NCBI RefSeq assembly: GCF_900099935.1
Contig: NZ_FNEK01000001.1
Coordinates: forward strand, 62,001-126,000
From: Aliiruegeria lutimaris
GTDB lineage: Bacteria; Pseudomonadota; Alphaproteobacteria; Rhodobacterales; Rhodobacteraceae
DNA: 64,000 nucleotides
Reading direction: 5' to 3'
Under the pieces are notes generated by a model. The model saw only the letters and a list, made by a program, of their open reading frames with translations. It did not search any database and was not told the DNA's origin. Shown piece by piece: positions 8,788-17,475 of the stretch (positions are counted from its first letter, which is position 1; each line of letters begins with the position of its first letter). A program made the translations under genes and the position numbers.

Positions 8788-9059
8788 GTTGAATGACTCC
8801 GCCCTCGCCCTGACTGCTCGCTGTTTCGGCTCAGGGCGGGACGACCCGCCCCGACATTTGTGACAACTATATGTGGCGTTTCTCGCCTGACAACCCCCGC
8901 GATACGGTGGCCGCCAGCTATTGGCTAACGAATAGGCGTTACAGGAATGTGACGGCGACCGACAAGGCGACGGCGGATGGCGGGATTCACCGGCCAATTC
9001 CCGTCGCTGCGCCAAAAAACCATATCAAAAATAATGGTTTCAGTCCCGGAGCGTCCGTT

Positions 9060-9245
9060 TCAGCCCTTGTCGGGAGGATCGGTCAGCAGGTTGATCAGTG
9101 TCGCGCCAAGGATCCAGATTGCGAATGCACAAAAAATGGCCACCGCCGGCGAATAGAGATGGCCAACAAAGCCGCCCAACGCGGCGACCACGCCGGCCGC
9201 GCCATTCACCCCCTGCAATTCCCGTCGCTTGGATTTCAGATCCAT
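9060..9245 (-). CDS. Small membrane protein (61 aa), unknown function
   Basis: This short protein has a basic, helix-prone N-terminus (MDLKSKRREL). Two hydrophobic segments follow, about residues 16-30 and 33-54 (the latter with FAIWILGATLI), and it ends DPPDKG. A strong AGGAGG lies nine bases upstream of the ATG, which is the main reason to believe it is translated. I do not recognise a family. Confidence 0.6.
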   Translation of the reverse strand: MDLKSKRRELQGVNGAAGVVAALGGFVGHLYSPAVAIFCAFAIWILGATLINLLTDPPDKG

Positions 9246-9343
9246 CGCCCTGTTCCTCCTCTGGCCCCGACTCTAACGGAGAACCCGGGCGCGGGCCTTG
9301 ACCCGGATCACACCGCGACAAGGCAGGTCGTCGGGTTCGTGCT

Positions 9344-10015
9344 TCAGTCTTCCTCCAGGCCGAGCTGCACCCGCAGGAAACCCACAGCCTGCCCCAGCCC
9401 ATCGGGCGCGATGCCGTGCCCGGTGCCCTTCATGACGAAGGCATAGGTCTCGAACCCGGCGGCAACGAGCGTATCCGCCGCTTCCTTGAGCGAGGCAAAG
9501 GGCACCATGTCGTCCTGGTCGCCATGCAGCAACAGGACCGGCATCTTCACCTTGGCTTCTTCGGCAAGCGTATCGGGCTCGATGAGCCGCCCGGAAAAGC
9601 CCACCAGCGCCCCGATCGCCGCGTCCCTGCGTGGCGCGACATGCAGCGACATCATCGTGCCTTGCGAGAAACCAACCAGCGCGAGCCGGTCCGGCGTCAG
9701 CCCCTCTTCGGCCAGCACCTTGTCGAGAAAGGCGTTCAGATCCTCGACCGAGGCGGCCATGGAAGTTTTCGCGTCCTCCTCCCTGGAGCCGTCGAGCCAG
9801 GGGATCGGGAACCATTGATAGCCGAAGGGATTGCCCACACATTTCTCCGGCGCATTCGGCGAATAGAAGGCGGTGTCGGGAAGATGCGGAGCCAGCGGAT
9901 CTGCGAGGCCCAGAAGGTCCGCCCCGTCCGCGCCGTAGCCGTGGACAAAGACGACAACCTGTTTTGCCGCGCCCTTCGCGACGCCCTTGCGATCCGATTT
10001 CAGTTCCCGTGCCAT
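9344..10015 (-). CDS. Alpha/beta hydrolase, phospholipase/carboxylesterase family
   Basis: This 223-residue protein is a compact cytosolic serine esterase of the YpfH/acyl-protein-thioesterase group. The oxyanion-hole strand reads VVVFVHGYGADG. The nucleophile elbow is LVGFSQGT (S117), the acid lies in LLHGDQDDMVP (D168), and the histidine is in GTGHGIAPDG (H200). The length and the GxxDxxVP motif match the family well. No signal peptide is visible. It is transcribed alone. The natural substrate is not predictable from sequence; short-chain acyl esters are likely. Confidence 0.9.
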   Translation of the reverse strand: MARELKSDRKGVAKGAAKQVVVFVHGYGADGADLLGLADPLAPHLPDTAFYSPNAPEKCVGNPFGYQWFPIPWLDGSREEDAKTSMAASVEDLNAFLDKVLAEEGLTPDRLALVGFSQGTMMSLHVAPRRDAAIGALVGFSGRLIEPDTLAEEAKVKMPVLLLHGDQDDMVPFASLKEAADTLVAAGFETYAFVMKGTGHGIAPDGLGQAVGFLRVQLGLEED

Positions 10016-10227
10016 GCCTGCGCTCCTCGTCGAAATTCAGGCGCATGGGTGACAGGCAAGGCGCGCGGGGTCCAGTGGAAATCCCGGATCATGGGCGCAA
10101 AATTCGGGCGTGGGTTCGGAAAGACCGGTCGGGTGGCGATTGAATGTTTCGGGGCGCTCTACGTAGCCGGAGGCACCGTTCGGGCGCCTGCGGTCGTCAG
10201 CGGCACTGTCCCTGGACCAGCAGGGAC

Positions 10228-10249
10228 GGAAAGAAACGGCTCAGCCGTT
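10228..10249 (-). terminator. Intrinsic terminator after the small membrane peptide gene
   Basis: On the minus strand, AACGGCT-G-AGCCGTT forms a 7-bp stem followed by TCTTTCC, starting at the stop codon of the 45-residue gene. The perfect inverted repeat is certain. The one-base spacer means the real loop must use a few stem bases. Confidence 0.55.
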
Positions 10250-10386
10250 CACAGGACGGACAGCAGCAGGACGGCGCCGAGCACGCTGAGGGCGACGGCC
10301 ATGGCGAGGCTGACCAGAACTTCCATCTCGCTGTGAACGTTAATTCCGGGATGGTGACGGGTGGTGTGCGGGGTACGATGCTCCAT
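10249..10386 (-). CDS. 45-residue single-span membrane peptide, His-rich N-terminus
   Basis: The predicted peptide starts MEHRTPHTTRHHPG, with four histidines in the first 12 residues. A single hydrophobic helix, MAVALSVLGAVLLLSVL, forms the C-terminus. An AAGGAG sequence sits seven bases upstream of the ATG, and a compact terminator-like hairpin begins at its stop. Together these suggest a genuine small gene. The frame extends to 10455, but upstream starts lack a ribosome-binding site. I recognise no family. It lies between the esterase and ABC exporter genes on the same strand. Confidence 0.55.
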   Translation of the reverse strand: MEHRTPHTTRHHPGINVHSEMEVLVSLAMAVALSVLGAVLLLSVL

Positions 10387-10509
10387 GTTTTCTCCTTCGG
10401 GTTTCACCCCGCGAGGCATCACACCCCTCGGGGCAATCCTGATATGGGAAAGCACTACAGTTCATTCATGTCACGGAACTGGGGGACAGCCCGCCAGGTG
10501 GCGCGGGGT

Positions 10510-12327
10510 TCAGGCTGCGTCCGCGCCGCTTTCGGCCGCGCGCTGGACCGCCCACATGCCGGCATAGCGGTCGTGCTGTTCGAGCAGTTCCGCATGTGTT
10601 CCCCGCTCGATCACCCGGCCGGACTCCAGCACGATGATCTGGTCGGCCTCGACGACCGTGGACAGGCGGTGGGCGATCATGATCACGGTCCGCCCCTGCC
10701 CCATTCGGGCGAGGGAGGCCTGAATCTCCTGCTCGGTGCGCGTGTCCAGCGCCGAGGTCGCCTCGTCCAGAAGCAGGATCGGCGGGTTCTTGAGGATCGT
10801 GCGGGCAATGCCCACCCGCTGCTTCTCGCCGCCGGAGAGCTTGAGCCCCCGCTCGCCCACCAGCGTGTCATAGCCCTTGGGAAGCGATTGCACGAAGCCG
10901 TGGATCTCGGCGGCACGGGCGGCCTCCTCCACCTCCTCGCGGCTGGCTTCCGGACGCCCGTAGGCGATGTTGTAATAGATCGAGTCGTTGAAGAGCACGG
11001 TGTCCTGCGGCACGACACCGATGGCGCAATGCAGCGAGTGCTGGGTGACGTCACGCACATCCTGCCCGTCGATCCTGAGCGCGCCGCTCTCCACGTCGTA
11101 AAAGCGGAAAAGCAGCCGGCCGATGGTGGATTTGCCAGAACCGGTCGGCCCGACGATGGCAAGGCTCTGCCCGGCCTGCACGGTCACCGACAGCCCGTTC
11201 AGGATCGGCCGCTCCGGCTCATAAGCGAAATGGACATCATCGAACACGACCTCCCCGCCGGAGACCTTCAACGCCTTGGCGTCAGGCGCGTCGACAACCT
11301 CGGCGGGCTGCTCCAACAGGTCGAACATCTCGCCCATATCGACGAGGCTCTGGCGGATCTCGCGATAGACCGTTCCAAGGAAGTTGAGCGGCGAGATGAT
11401 CTGCAGCATGTAGGCGTTCACCATGACGAAATCGCCGACGGTAAAGGTTCCGTCGGCAACGCCGATCGCCGCCATGATCATCACGCCCACCAGACCGGCA
11501 TTGATGATCAGCCCCTGGCCGAAATTGATCAGCGCCAGCGAATAGGCGGTCTTGAGCGCGGCGGTCTCATACCCTTCCATGGCCTGGTCGTAGCGCGCGG
11601 CCTCGCGCCCGTCGGCGCCGAAATACTTCACCGTTTCGAAGTTCAGCAGCGAGTCGATAGCGCGCTGGTTGGCCTCGTTATCCTGCTCGTTCATCTGCCG
11701 GCGGATGCGCACGCGCCACTCGGTGATGGCAAAGGTGAACCAGACATAGAGCGCGATGGTCACCACGAGCACGGCGAGGAATCGCCAGTCGAAAAGCACG
11801 ACAAGCACGCCACAGACCAGCGCCAGTTCCAGTATCAGCGGCCCGATGGAAAAGAGCAGGAAGCGCAGCAGGAAAGAGACGCCCTTGACCCCACGCTCCA
11901 TTACCCGGCTGAGCGCACCGGTCTTGCGGCTGATGTGATAGCGCAACGAGAGCGCGTGGATATGGCGGAAGGTCCTGAGCGCCAACTTGCGCAGCGCTCC
12001 CTGGCTGACACTGGCGAAAATGACATCGCGCAATTGCTGGAATCCGACCGAGAGCAGCCGGACCATGCCATAGGCCACGGTCAGCCCGATCGCGCCCAGC
12101 CCCAGCACGGTCGCGGCATCGGGCGCGTCGCCCGCCAGCGCGTCCACGGCCTGCTTGTAGAAAAGCGGCGTCGCCACGGCGATGAACTTGGCCAGCACCA
12201 GGACCGACATGGCGCCAACCACGCGCACCTTCACCTCTCTCTCGCCTGGCGGCCAGAGATAGGGCGCGACATCCCTGAGCACCTTGAGGCCCCGGCGCCG
12301 CTCCTGCTGGGTGATTGAATCGCTCAT
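10510..12327 (-). CDS. Atm1/ABCB7-type ABC exporter (fused TMD-NBD)
   Basis: This 605-residue half-transporter has a six-helix exporter membrane domain (about residues 35-330) and an ATPase domain (about 360-590). The latter shows Walker A GPTGSGKST, signature LSGGEKQR, Walker B LLLDEATSALD and the switch histidine in AHRLST. The membrane domain has the Atm1-family stretch TEWRVRIRRQMNEQD, then DSLLNFETVKYF, which lines the glutathione-binding cavity in Atm1 proteins. The family exports glutathione-linked sulfur or metal species; heavy-metal detoxification is also reported for bacterial homologues. It acts as a homodimer in the inner membrane. It is monocistronic, with TTAs of the next gene divergent. 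Confidence 0.9.
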   Translation of the reverse strand: MSDSITQQERRRGLKVLRDVAPYLWPPGEREVKVRVVGAMSVLVLAKFIAVATPLFYKQAVDALAGDAPDAATVLGLGAIGLTVAYGMVRLLSVGFQQLRDVIFASVSQGALRKLALRTFRHIHALSLRYHISRKTGALSRVMERGVKGVSFLLRFLLFSIGPLILELALVCGVLVVLFDWRFLAVLVVTIALYVWFTFAITEWRVRIRRQMNEQDNEANQRAIDSLLNFETVKYFGADGREAARYDQAMEGYETAALKTAYSLALINFGQGLIINAGLVGVMIMAAIGVADGTFTVGDFVMVNAYMLQIISPLNFLGTVYREIRQSLVDMGEMFDLLEQPAEVVDAPDAKALKVSGGEVVFDDVHFAYEPERPILNGLSVTVQAGQSLAIVGPTGSGKSTIGRLLFRFYDVESGALRIDGQDVRDVTQHSLHCAIGVVPQDTVLFNDSIYYNIAYGRPEASREEVEEAARAAEIHGFVQSLPKGYDTLVGERGLKLSGGEKQRVGIARTILKNPPILLLDEATSALDTRTEQEIQASLARMGQGRTVIMIAHRLSTVVEADQIIVLESGRVIERGTHAELLEQHDRYAGMWAVQRAAESGADAA

Positions 12328-12591
12328 GAACCCGCCTTGTCAAAACTGCAGGCCACCCTAGATCCTGCCAGCGCCAAAGGCCAGACAGGGACCGTGCCCG
12401 CCACAAGGCGGGCGGGAAGCTCCCGTTTCGGGCGGGTCGCTCATGCAACATCCATGGCGCGCAATCGCCCCTTTCTTCCTCGGAACTGGATTGCCCATCG
12501 CCGGATGGCATCCCCCTGCGGAAGGCCTTGCCCCGCCGGAACACCGCTGCTAGGGCTTCTCATACCCGACGAAAACAATCACCAAAGAACC

Positions 12592-13668
12592 TTGCCCACT
12601 CAACCTCGCCTCGAAATCCATGCCATTTCGCGCCGCTTCGACGGGCGCGACGTCGTCACCGACGTCTCGCTCCAGGTCGCGCCCGGACAGGTAACCTGCC
12701 TGCTCGGGCCCTCGGGCTGTGGCAAGTCGACGACGCTGCGCATTGTCGCCGGGGTCGACCGGCAGAGCAGCGGGAACATTTCCGTCGAAGGCAGGGTGGT
12801 CTCGGATGACCGCATCCACATGCCGCCCGAACATCGCGGCATCGGCCTGATGTTCCAGGATTTCGCGCTGTTTCCACATCTCAGCGTCGCCCAGAACGTG
12901 GCCTTCGGCCTCGATGGCGGCTACCGCGCGAACCGCAAGCGGGTGGAGGAACTGCTGGAGCGGGTGGACCTCTCGGAGTTTCTCGACACCTATCCACATC
13001 AGCTTTCGGGGGGCGAGCAACAACGCGTCGCACTGGCCCGCGCACTGGCCCCGCGCCCGGCGATCATGCTGATGGACGAACCGTTCTCCGGCCTCGACAA
13101 CCGCTTGCGCGACGATATCCGCGACCGCACGCTGGAACTTCTGAAGGAAGAGAACACCTCTGTCCTGCTGGTCACGCACGAGCCGGACGAGGCGATGCGG
13201 ATGGCCGACGAGATCGCGCTCATGCGCGCGGGCCGCGTCGTGCAGCGCGGCGCGCCCTACCATATCTACAACAACCCGGTGGACCGCGCGGCCGCCGGCT
13301 TTTTCTCCGACATCAACATCGTGCGCGGCTTCTCGCGCGGAGCGCTGACCGAAACGCCCTTCGGGCAGTTCCTGACCCCGGGCCATGCCGATGGTGCGCC
13401 GGTGGAGATCGTCATCCGGCCACAGCATCTGCGGATCGATTTCGACCGCAAGGGGCGTGGCCCGAACCCCACCGCCAGCGATGGCGCCGCCGCGCGCGGC
13501 GTCGTGGAGCGCGCCCGCTTCATCGGGCGCGAAAGCCTCGTGGAATTCCGGATGGACCATGACGGCACGATCCTGAAGGCCACGGTACCGGCGGTCTTCC
13601 TGCCCAAACCCGGCACGCCGCTCTGGCTCACCCTGCGCCGGGATCGCTGTTTTGTCTTTCCGGCCTGA
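12592..13668 (+). CDS. FbpC-type ABC transporter ATPase (orphan)
   Basis: This protein is about 358 residues long. Its ATPase domain shows Walker A GPSGCGKST, signature LSGGEQQR, Walker B IMLMDEPFSGLD and the H-loop VTHEPDEA. A C-terminal TOBE-like regulatory half follows, with VIRPQHLRIDF and RARFIGRESLVEFRM. This is the CUT1/iron-type architecture, closest in feel to FbpC/AfuC Fe(III) importers. The start is uncertain: the frame is open from 12337, and I chose the TTG at 12592 because homology begins there, although its ribosome-binding site is weak. No permease or binding-protein gene flanks it, so the partner must be elsewhere. Confidence 0.8.
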   Translation: MPTQPRLEIHAISRRFDGRDVVTDVSLQVAPGQVTCLLGPSGCGKSTTLRIVAGVDRQSSGNISVEGRVVSDDRIHMPPEHRGIGLMFQDFALFPHLSVAQNVAFGLDGGYRANRKRVEELLERVDLSEFLDTYPHQLSGGEQQRVALARALAPRPAIMLMDEPFSGLDNRLRDDIRDRTLELLKEENTSVLLVTHEPDEAMRMADEIALMRAGRVVQRGAPYHIYNNPVDRAAAGFFSDINIVRGFSRGALTETPFGQFLTPGHADGAPVEIVIRPQHLRIDFDRKGRGPNPTASDGAAARGVVERARFIGRESLVEFRMDHDGTILKATVPAVFLPKPGTPLWLTLRRDRCFVFPA

Positions 13669-13751
13669 CCGGACAGATTGGAATTTATCCCGCAGATATT
13701 ATCTAAAGAACGCAATCTGGTTGCCGAAAACCGAATTGCAGGAGAATTGCC

Positions 13752-13994
13752 ATGAAGAAGATCATACTGTTTCTCGCGGCGCTCACTGTCGCCACAGGCG
13801 CAAACGCGCTGTCGAACATGGAGAAGACCGCAATCGACACGATGCGCAGAAATGGCGCTTCGGATGCGTGCATTGCAAAGATGACGCGCGGCGATGCCAC
13901 TTTCATTTACTCCACGATGAACGACGGTGACACGTCCCCAGGTAACAAGAACCGCCGGATCAAGGACAAGACCAACCAGATCTGCGCCCGCTGA
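13752..13994 (+). CDS. Small secreted protein, unknown function
   Basis: This 80-residue protein has a clear Sec signal peptide (MKK, hydrophobic core, probable cleavage after ANA or ALS near residue 20). The mature part is about 60 residues with two cysteines (DACIAK and NQICAR) that could form a disulfide in the periplasm. AGGAG lies seven bases before the ATG. It follows the ABC ATPase gene by 83 bases on the same strand, but nothing links their functions. The family is not recognised. Confidence 0.65.
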   Translation: MKKIILFLAALTVATGANALSNMEKTAIDTMRRNGASDACIAKMTRGDATFIYSTMNDGDTSPGNKNRRIKDKTNQICAR

Positions 13995-14036
13995 GGCCGG
14001 CCAGACCGGACAGGCCCTCGCCCGCCAAGGCTGATT

Positions 14037-15239
14037 TCAGAGCCCCCCGGCAGGCGGCCCGAGCGCCGTGACCTCTTCGCCGATGATGCGCGCGATCAGG
14101 GCGCAATCCTCCAGATCGAATGTCAGCGGAAGCCGCATGTCCATGGTCGCAGCCAGCACCCGGTCCGTCCGGGCCATCCGCTCCGAAGGCGCATAACGCC
14201 AGTGATCGTAGCGGGAGGTAAAGGCGACCGGTTCCTCCGCGCCAAACCATTTCAGCTCCACACCACGCACCGCACAGCGCTTTAGCAAGACGTGGATCGT
14301 CTCGGCGGGCCAGTCCAATAGCAGAAACTGGATCGACGAGCCCACGAAGGCCTCCGCCTGCACCCGCTCCACCAGCGTCACGCTCGGCACGTCGCGCAGC
14401 CCCTGCTCGACGCATCTGTAGCGCGCGTTCCAGGCCTCGATCCGCTCGGCCAGCCCGGTCAGCTGCGGCCGCAGGATCGCCGCGCGCAAATTGTCCATCC
14501 GGCCCGAGATATTGGGCACGTCCATCCGTACCTGCTCGAACACCTCCGCCGGCGGGCCGGCCAGGTGACGACCGTAGAGCATGTAGCTCCCCGAGAGCAG
14601 GATCGCGCGGGCCATCATCTCGGCATCATCCGACACCAGCAGCCCGCCCTCGCCGGAATTCATGTGCTTGTAGGTCTGGGTCGAGTAGCAGCCGATCACA
14701 CCGTGCCGCCCGGAGGGAACCCCGGTCCAACTGGCCCCCATCGTGTGGGCACAATCTTCGATCACGATCATGCCCGCCGCATCCGCGATCTCCATCAGCC
14801 GGTCCATGTCGCAGATATGGCCGCGCATATGGCTGAGCAGAAGCACCCGCGCCTCGCCCGCCTTTGCCGCCAGATCGTCAAGGTCGATCTTCAGTCCCTC
14901 GGTGACCTCGACGAAAACCGGCCTCGCGCCCACGGAAGCAATCGCACCCGGCACGGGCGCCAGCGTGAAGGCATTGGTCAGAACCGGCTCGCCCGCTTCA
15001 ACACCCACCGCCCGCAGGGCCGTGGCCAGCGCATAGCCGCCCGAGGCGACGGCCAAACAGTAACGCGCGCCGGTGAAGGCGGCGAATTCCTGTTCCAGAA
15101 GCGCGGTTTGCCCGGCCTCCCCTTCGGCCACGTTATAGCGGTGCAGCCGCCCGTGCCGCATGACCTCCACAGCCGCCGCGATCGCCTCTTCGGGGATCGG
15201 CTCCTGCTGGGTGAAATTTCCGTTGAACCTGTCTGTCAT
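14037..15239 (-). CDS. DegT/DnrJ/EryC1/StrS family aminotransferase
   Basis: This 400-residue PLP-dependent enzyme belongs to the sugar aminotransferase family. It shows ASGGYAL for phosphate binding, EDCAHTMGA (D162 contacting the cofactor nitrogen, H165) and the internal aldimine lysine in TQTYKHMNSGEGG (K191). Typical members transaminate nucleotide-linked keto-sugars, or act on scyllo-inosose-type substrates. There is no surrounding sugar biosynthesis cluster, but gph is 62 bases upstream on the same strand and glmU-glmS follow divergently. The start ATG at 15239 has only a weak upstream purine run. The substrate is undetermined. Confidence 0.85.
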   Translation of the reverse strand: MTDRFNGNFTQQEPIPEEAIAAAVEVMRHGRLHRYNVAEGEAGQTALLEQEFAAFTGARYCLAVASGGYALATALRAVGVEAGEPVLTNAFTLAPVPGAIASVGARPVFVEVTEGLKIDLDDLAAKAGEARVLLLSHMRGHICDMDRLMEIADAAGMIVIEDCAHTMGASWTGVPSGRHGVIGCYSTQTYKHMNSGEGGLLVSDDAEMMARAILLSGSYMLYGRHLAGPPAEVFEQVRMDVPNISGRMDNLRAAILRPQLTGLAERIEAWNARYRCVEQGLRDVPSVTLVERVQAEAFVGSSIQFLLLDWPAETIHVLLKRCAVRGVELKWFGAEEPVAFTSRYDHWRYAPSERMARTDRVLAATMDMRLPLTFDLEDCALIARIIGEEVTALGPPAGGL

Positions 15240-15301
15240 GTTTCAGGATGTGCACTTGCCCGGCCCGCGCCGTCAATAGCCCAAAACGACCGTCATTCCG
15301 C

Positions 15302-15973
15302 TCAGGCGAGCATTTCGGCAACGAGATCAGGCAAGTGATCGAAATGATCCAGCAACGCCTCTGGCTCCAGGGCCTCCACCGCCCGGCCATCGGGACCGAA
15401 GGTGACAAGGATACAGGGGATGCCCGCGGCGCGCGCGGCAAGCCGGTCCGTCGAGGTGTCTCCGACGATGAGGGAACGTTCCAGCTTCCCACCCATGCGC
15501 GCAACCGTCTCGACCAGCGGGGCGGCGTCTGGCTTGCGAACGGGCAAGGTATCGGCCCCGATCAGGGCGCCGAACGCCTCGCGCACGCCGAGATTGCGCA
15601 ACAGGAGCTCGGCCAGCGCTTCGGGCTTGTTGGTGCAGATCCCGACCCGGACACCCTGCCCGCGCAGGCGCTCCACCGCGTCCATGGCGCCGGGATAAAG
15701 CACCGTGTGCACGTCGATCGCCGCCGCGTAATGCGCGAGCAATGCGTGAAACTGGGCTTCGACCTGCTCCGATAGCGCGTCCTCTTCAAATCCGAGCCGG
15801 TCGAATCCGAGCCGCAGCATCGCCCGCCCGCCACGAAAGGCGGTTGCGGCATCGCCTACCGGGTCGAGCATGTCCCCATGGCCGAGCCCGCGAAAACAGG
15901 CATTGGCCGCCGCGATCAGGTCGCCACTGGTATCGGCAAGGGTCCCGTCGAGATCGAAAATCACGCTGCACAT
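15302..15973 (-). CDS. gph: Phosphoglycolate phosphatase-like HAD hydrolase
   Basis: This 223-residue HAD-superfamily phosphatase carries motif I in VIFDLDGTLADT (D7 nucleophile, D9 acid/base) and motif II in GICTNKP. Motif III is the lysine in LPVRKPDAAP, and motif IV is IVGDTSTDRLAA. The alpha-helical cap fits subfamily IA, and the length fits Gph, which removes 2-phosphoglycolate made by DNA repair or oxygenase activity. AAGGAAA precedes the ATG. The gene is divergent from glmU, an arrangement I recall from related genomes, and probably cotranscribed with the DegT gene downstream. Other small phosphosugars remain possible substrates. Confidence 0.8.
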   Translation of the reverse strand: MCSVIFDLDGTLADTSGDLIAAANACFRGLGHGDMLDPVGDAATAFRGGRAMLRLGFDRLGFEEDALSEQVEAQFHALLAHYAAAIDVHTVLYPGAMDAVERLRGQGVRVGICTNKPEALAELLLRNLGVREAFGALIGADTLPVRKPDAAPLVETVARMGGKLERSLIVGDTSTDRLAARAAGIPCILVTFGPDGRAVEALEPEALLDHFDHLPDLVAEMLA

Positions 15974-16102
15974 CCGGTTTCCTTTAGGCGGAGCTCTGCC
16001 GAGCCATGTTTCAATCTGTCACCGCTTTTGACGACCGCGCCCCTTGCGACACGCCCTCCCTCGCGTAATACGGAGACGAAACGAATTAAAGAGCAGCTCT
16101 TC

Positions 16103-17470
16103 ATGTCAGACAGCAATTTTACCGCCACCGCGCTCGTCATCCTTGCCGCCGGACAGGGCACCAGGATGAAATCCGACCTGCCCAAGGTGCTGCACAAGGT
16201 GGCTGGCGCGCCGCTTCTGCACCACGCCATGATGTCGGGCGCGAGCCTTGCGCCGGAACGCACCGTGATCGTTGCCGGGCACGGCGCCGAAGAAGTTCAG
16301 GACAGCGCCCGCGAGCTTGACCCCGAGGCGACGGCGGTCGTTCAGGAAGACCGCCTCGGCACGGCACATGCCACCGACCAGGCGCGCGGCGCGCTGGAAG
16401 GCTTCGAGGGCAACGTGATCGTCCTTTACGGCGACACACCCTTTATCAAGCCCGAAACGCTGGAACGGATGATCGCCGCGCGCGGGACAAACGCCGTCGT
16501 CGTGCTTGGCTTCGAAGCCGCCGATCCGGGCCGGTATGGCCGGCTGGCGATGAGTGGCGAGATGCTGGAAAAGATCGTCGAGTTCAAGGACGCGAAAGAT
16601 GAAGAAAAGGCCATAACATTTTGTAATTCAGGTGTTATCTGCGCAGACTCCAAGCTTCTCTTTGAGCTGATCTCCGAGGTCGGCAACGACAATGCTTCGG
16701 AGGAGTATTACCTGACCGATGTCGTGGGCCTCGCTCGTGCCCGCGGCCTGCCCGTTGCCGCCGTGCGCTGCGACGAGGAGGAAACGCTGGGCGTCAACTC
16801 GCGCGCCGATCTTGCTGCCGCGGAGGCGACCTTCCAGGCGAGGCGCCGGGCCGAGGCGCTGGCCGAGGGCGTGACCCTGCAAGCGCCCGACACGGTCTGG
16901 TTCAGCCATGACACGGTGATCGGCCGCGATGCCGTGATCGAGCCGAACGTGTATTTCGGCCCCGAGGTCACCATCGAGACCGGCGCGCATATCCGTGCCT
17001 TCTCGCACCTTGAGGGTTGCCACGTCTCGCGTGGGGCGATTGTCGGCCCCTATGCCCGGCTTCGCCCGGGCGCGGAGCTGGCCGAGGATGTGCATGTCGG
17101 CAATTTCGTCGAGATCAAGAACGCGCAGGTGGCGGAAGGCGCCAAGGTCAACCACCTCACTTATATCGGCGATGCCACCATCGGCGAGCACAGCAATATC
17201 GGCGCGGGCACGATCACCTGCAATTATGACGGCGTTTTCAAGCATCACACCGAAATCGGTGCCCGTGTTTTCATCGGTTCGGACACGATGCTGATCGCTC
17301 CGGTCAAGATCGGCGACGATGCAATGACGGCCACCGGCAGCGTGATAAGCTCCGACGTGCCGGCGGGCGCGCTGGCCGTCGCCCGGGCCCGGCAGGAAAA
17401 CAAGCCGGGATTTGCCATTCGTTTCATGGAGCGGCTGCGGGCGCTCAAACAGAAGAAGTCGAAGGAATAA
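16103..17470 (+). CDS. glmU: Bifunctional GlmU: GlcN-1-P acetyltransferase / GlcNAc-1-P uridyltransferase
   Basis: This 455-residue enzyme catalyses the last two steps to UDP-GlcNAc, the precursor for peptidoglycan and lipopolysaccharide. The N-terminal pyrophosphorylase domain opens with LVILAAGQGTRMKSDLPKVLH and contains YGDTPFI. The C-terminal left-handed beta-helix (from about residue 250) shows hexapeptide repeats and the GAGTITCNYDG acetyltransferase motif. The frame is open from 15878; the ATG at 16103 matches the conserved start. glmS begins five bases after the stop, so the two genes form a UDP-GlcNAc operon. Confidence 0.97.
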   Translation: MSDSNFTATALVILAAGQGTRMKSDLPKVLHKVAGAPLLHHAMMSGASLAPERTVIVAGHGAEEVQDSARELDPEATAVVQEDRLGTAHATDQARGALEGFEGNVIVLYGDTPFIKPETLERMIAARGTNAVVVLGFEAADPGRYGRLAMSGEMLEKIVEFKDAKDEEKAITFCNSGVICADSKLLFELISEVGNDNASEEYYLTDVVGLARARGLPVAAVRCDEEETLGVNSRADLAAAEATFQARRRAEALAEGVTLQAPDTVWFSHDTVIGRDAVIEPNVYFGPEVTIETGAHIRAFSHLEGCHVSRGAIVGPYARLRPGAELAEDVHVGNFVEIKNAQVAEGAKVNHLTYIGDATIGEHSNIGAGTITCNYDGVFKHHTEIGARVFIGSDTMLIAPVKIGDDAMTATGSVISSDVPAGALAVARARQENKPGFAIRFMERLRALKQKKSKE

Positions 17471-17475
17471 ATTTT

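Noticed and set aside
10130-10230. Cluster of small hairpins resembling an ncRNA
   Set aside because: GTCCCTG/CAGGGAC and AGGC/GCCT stems can be drawn, but there is no promoter, no conserved sequence such as the SRP motif, and no other support.
10144-12318. 724-codon open frame on the plus strand
   Set aside because: It is antisense to the Atm1-type exporter and has no domain signature.
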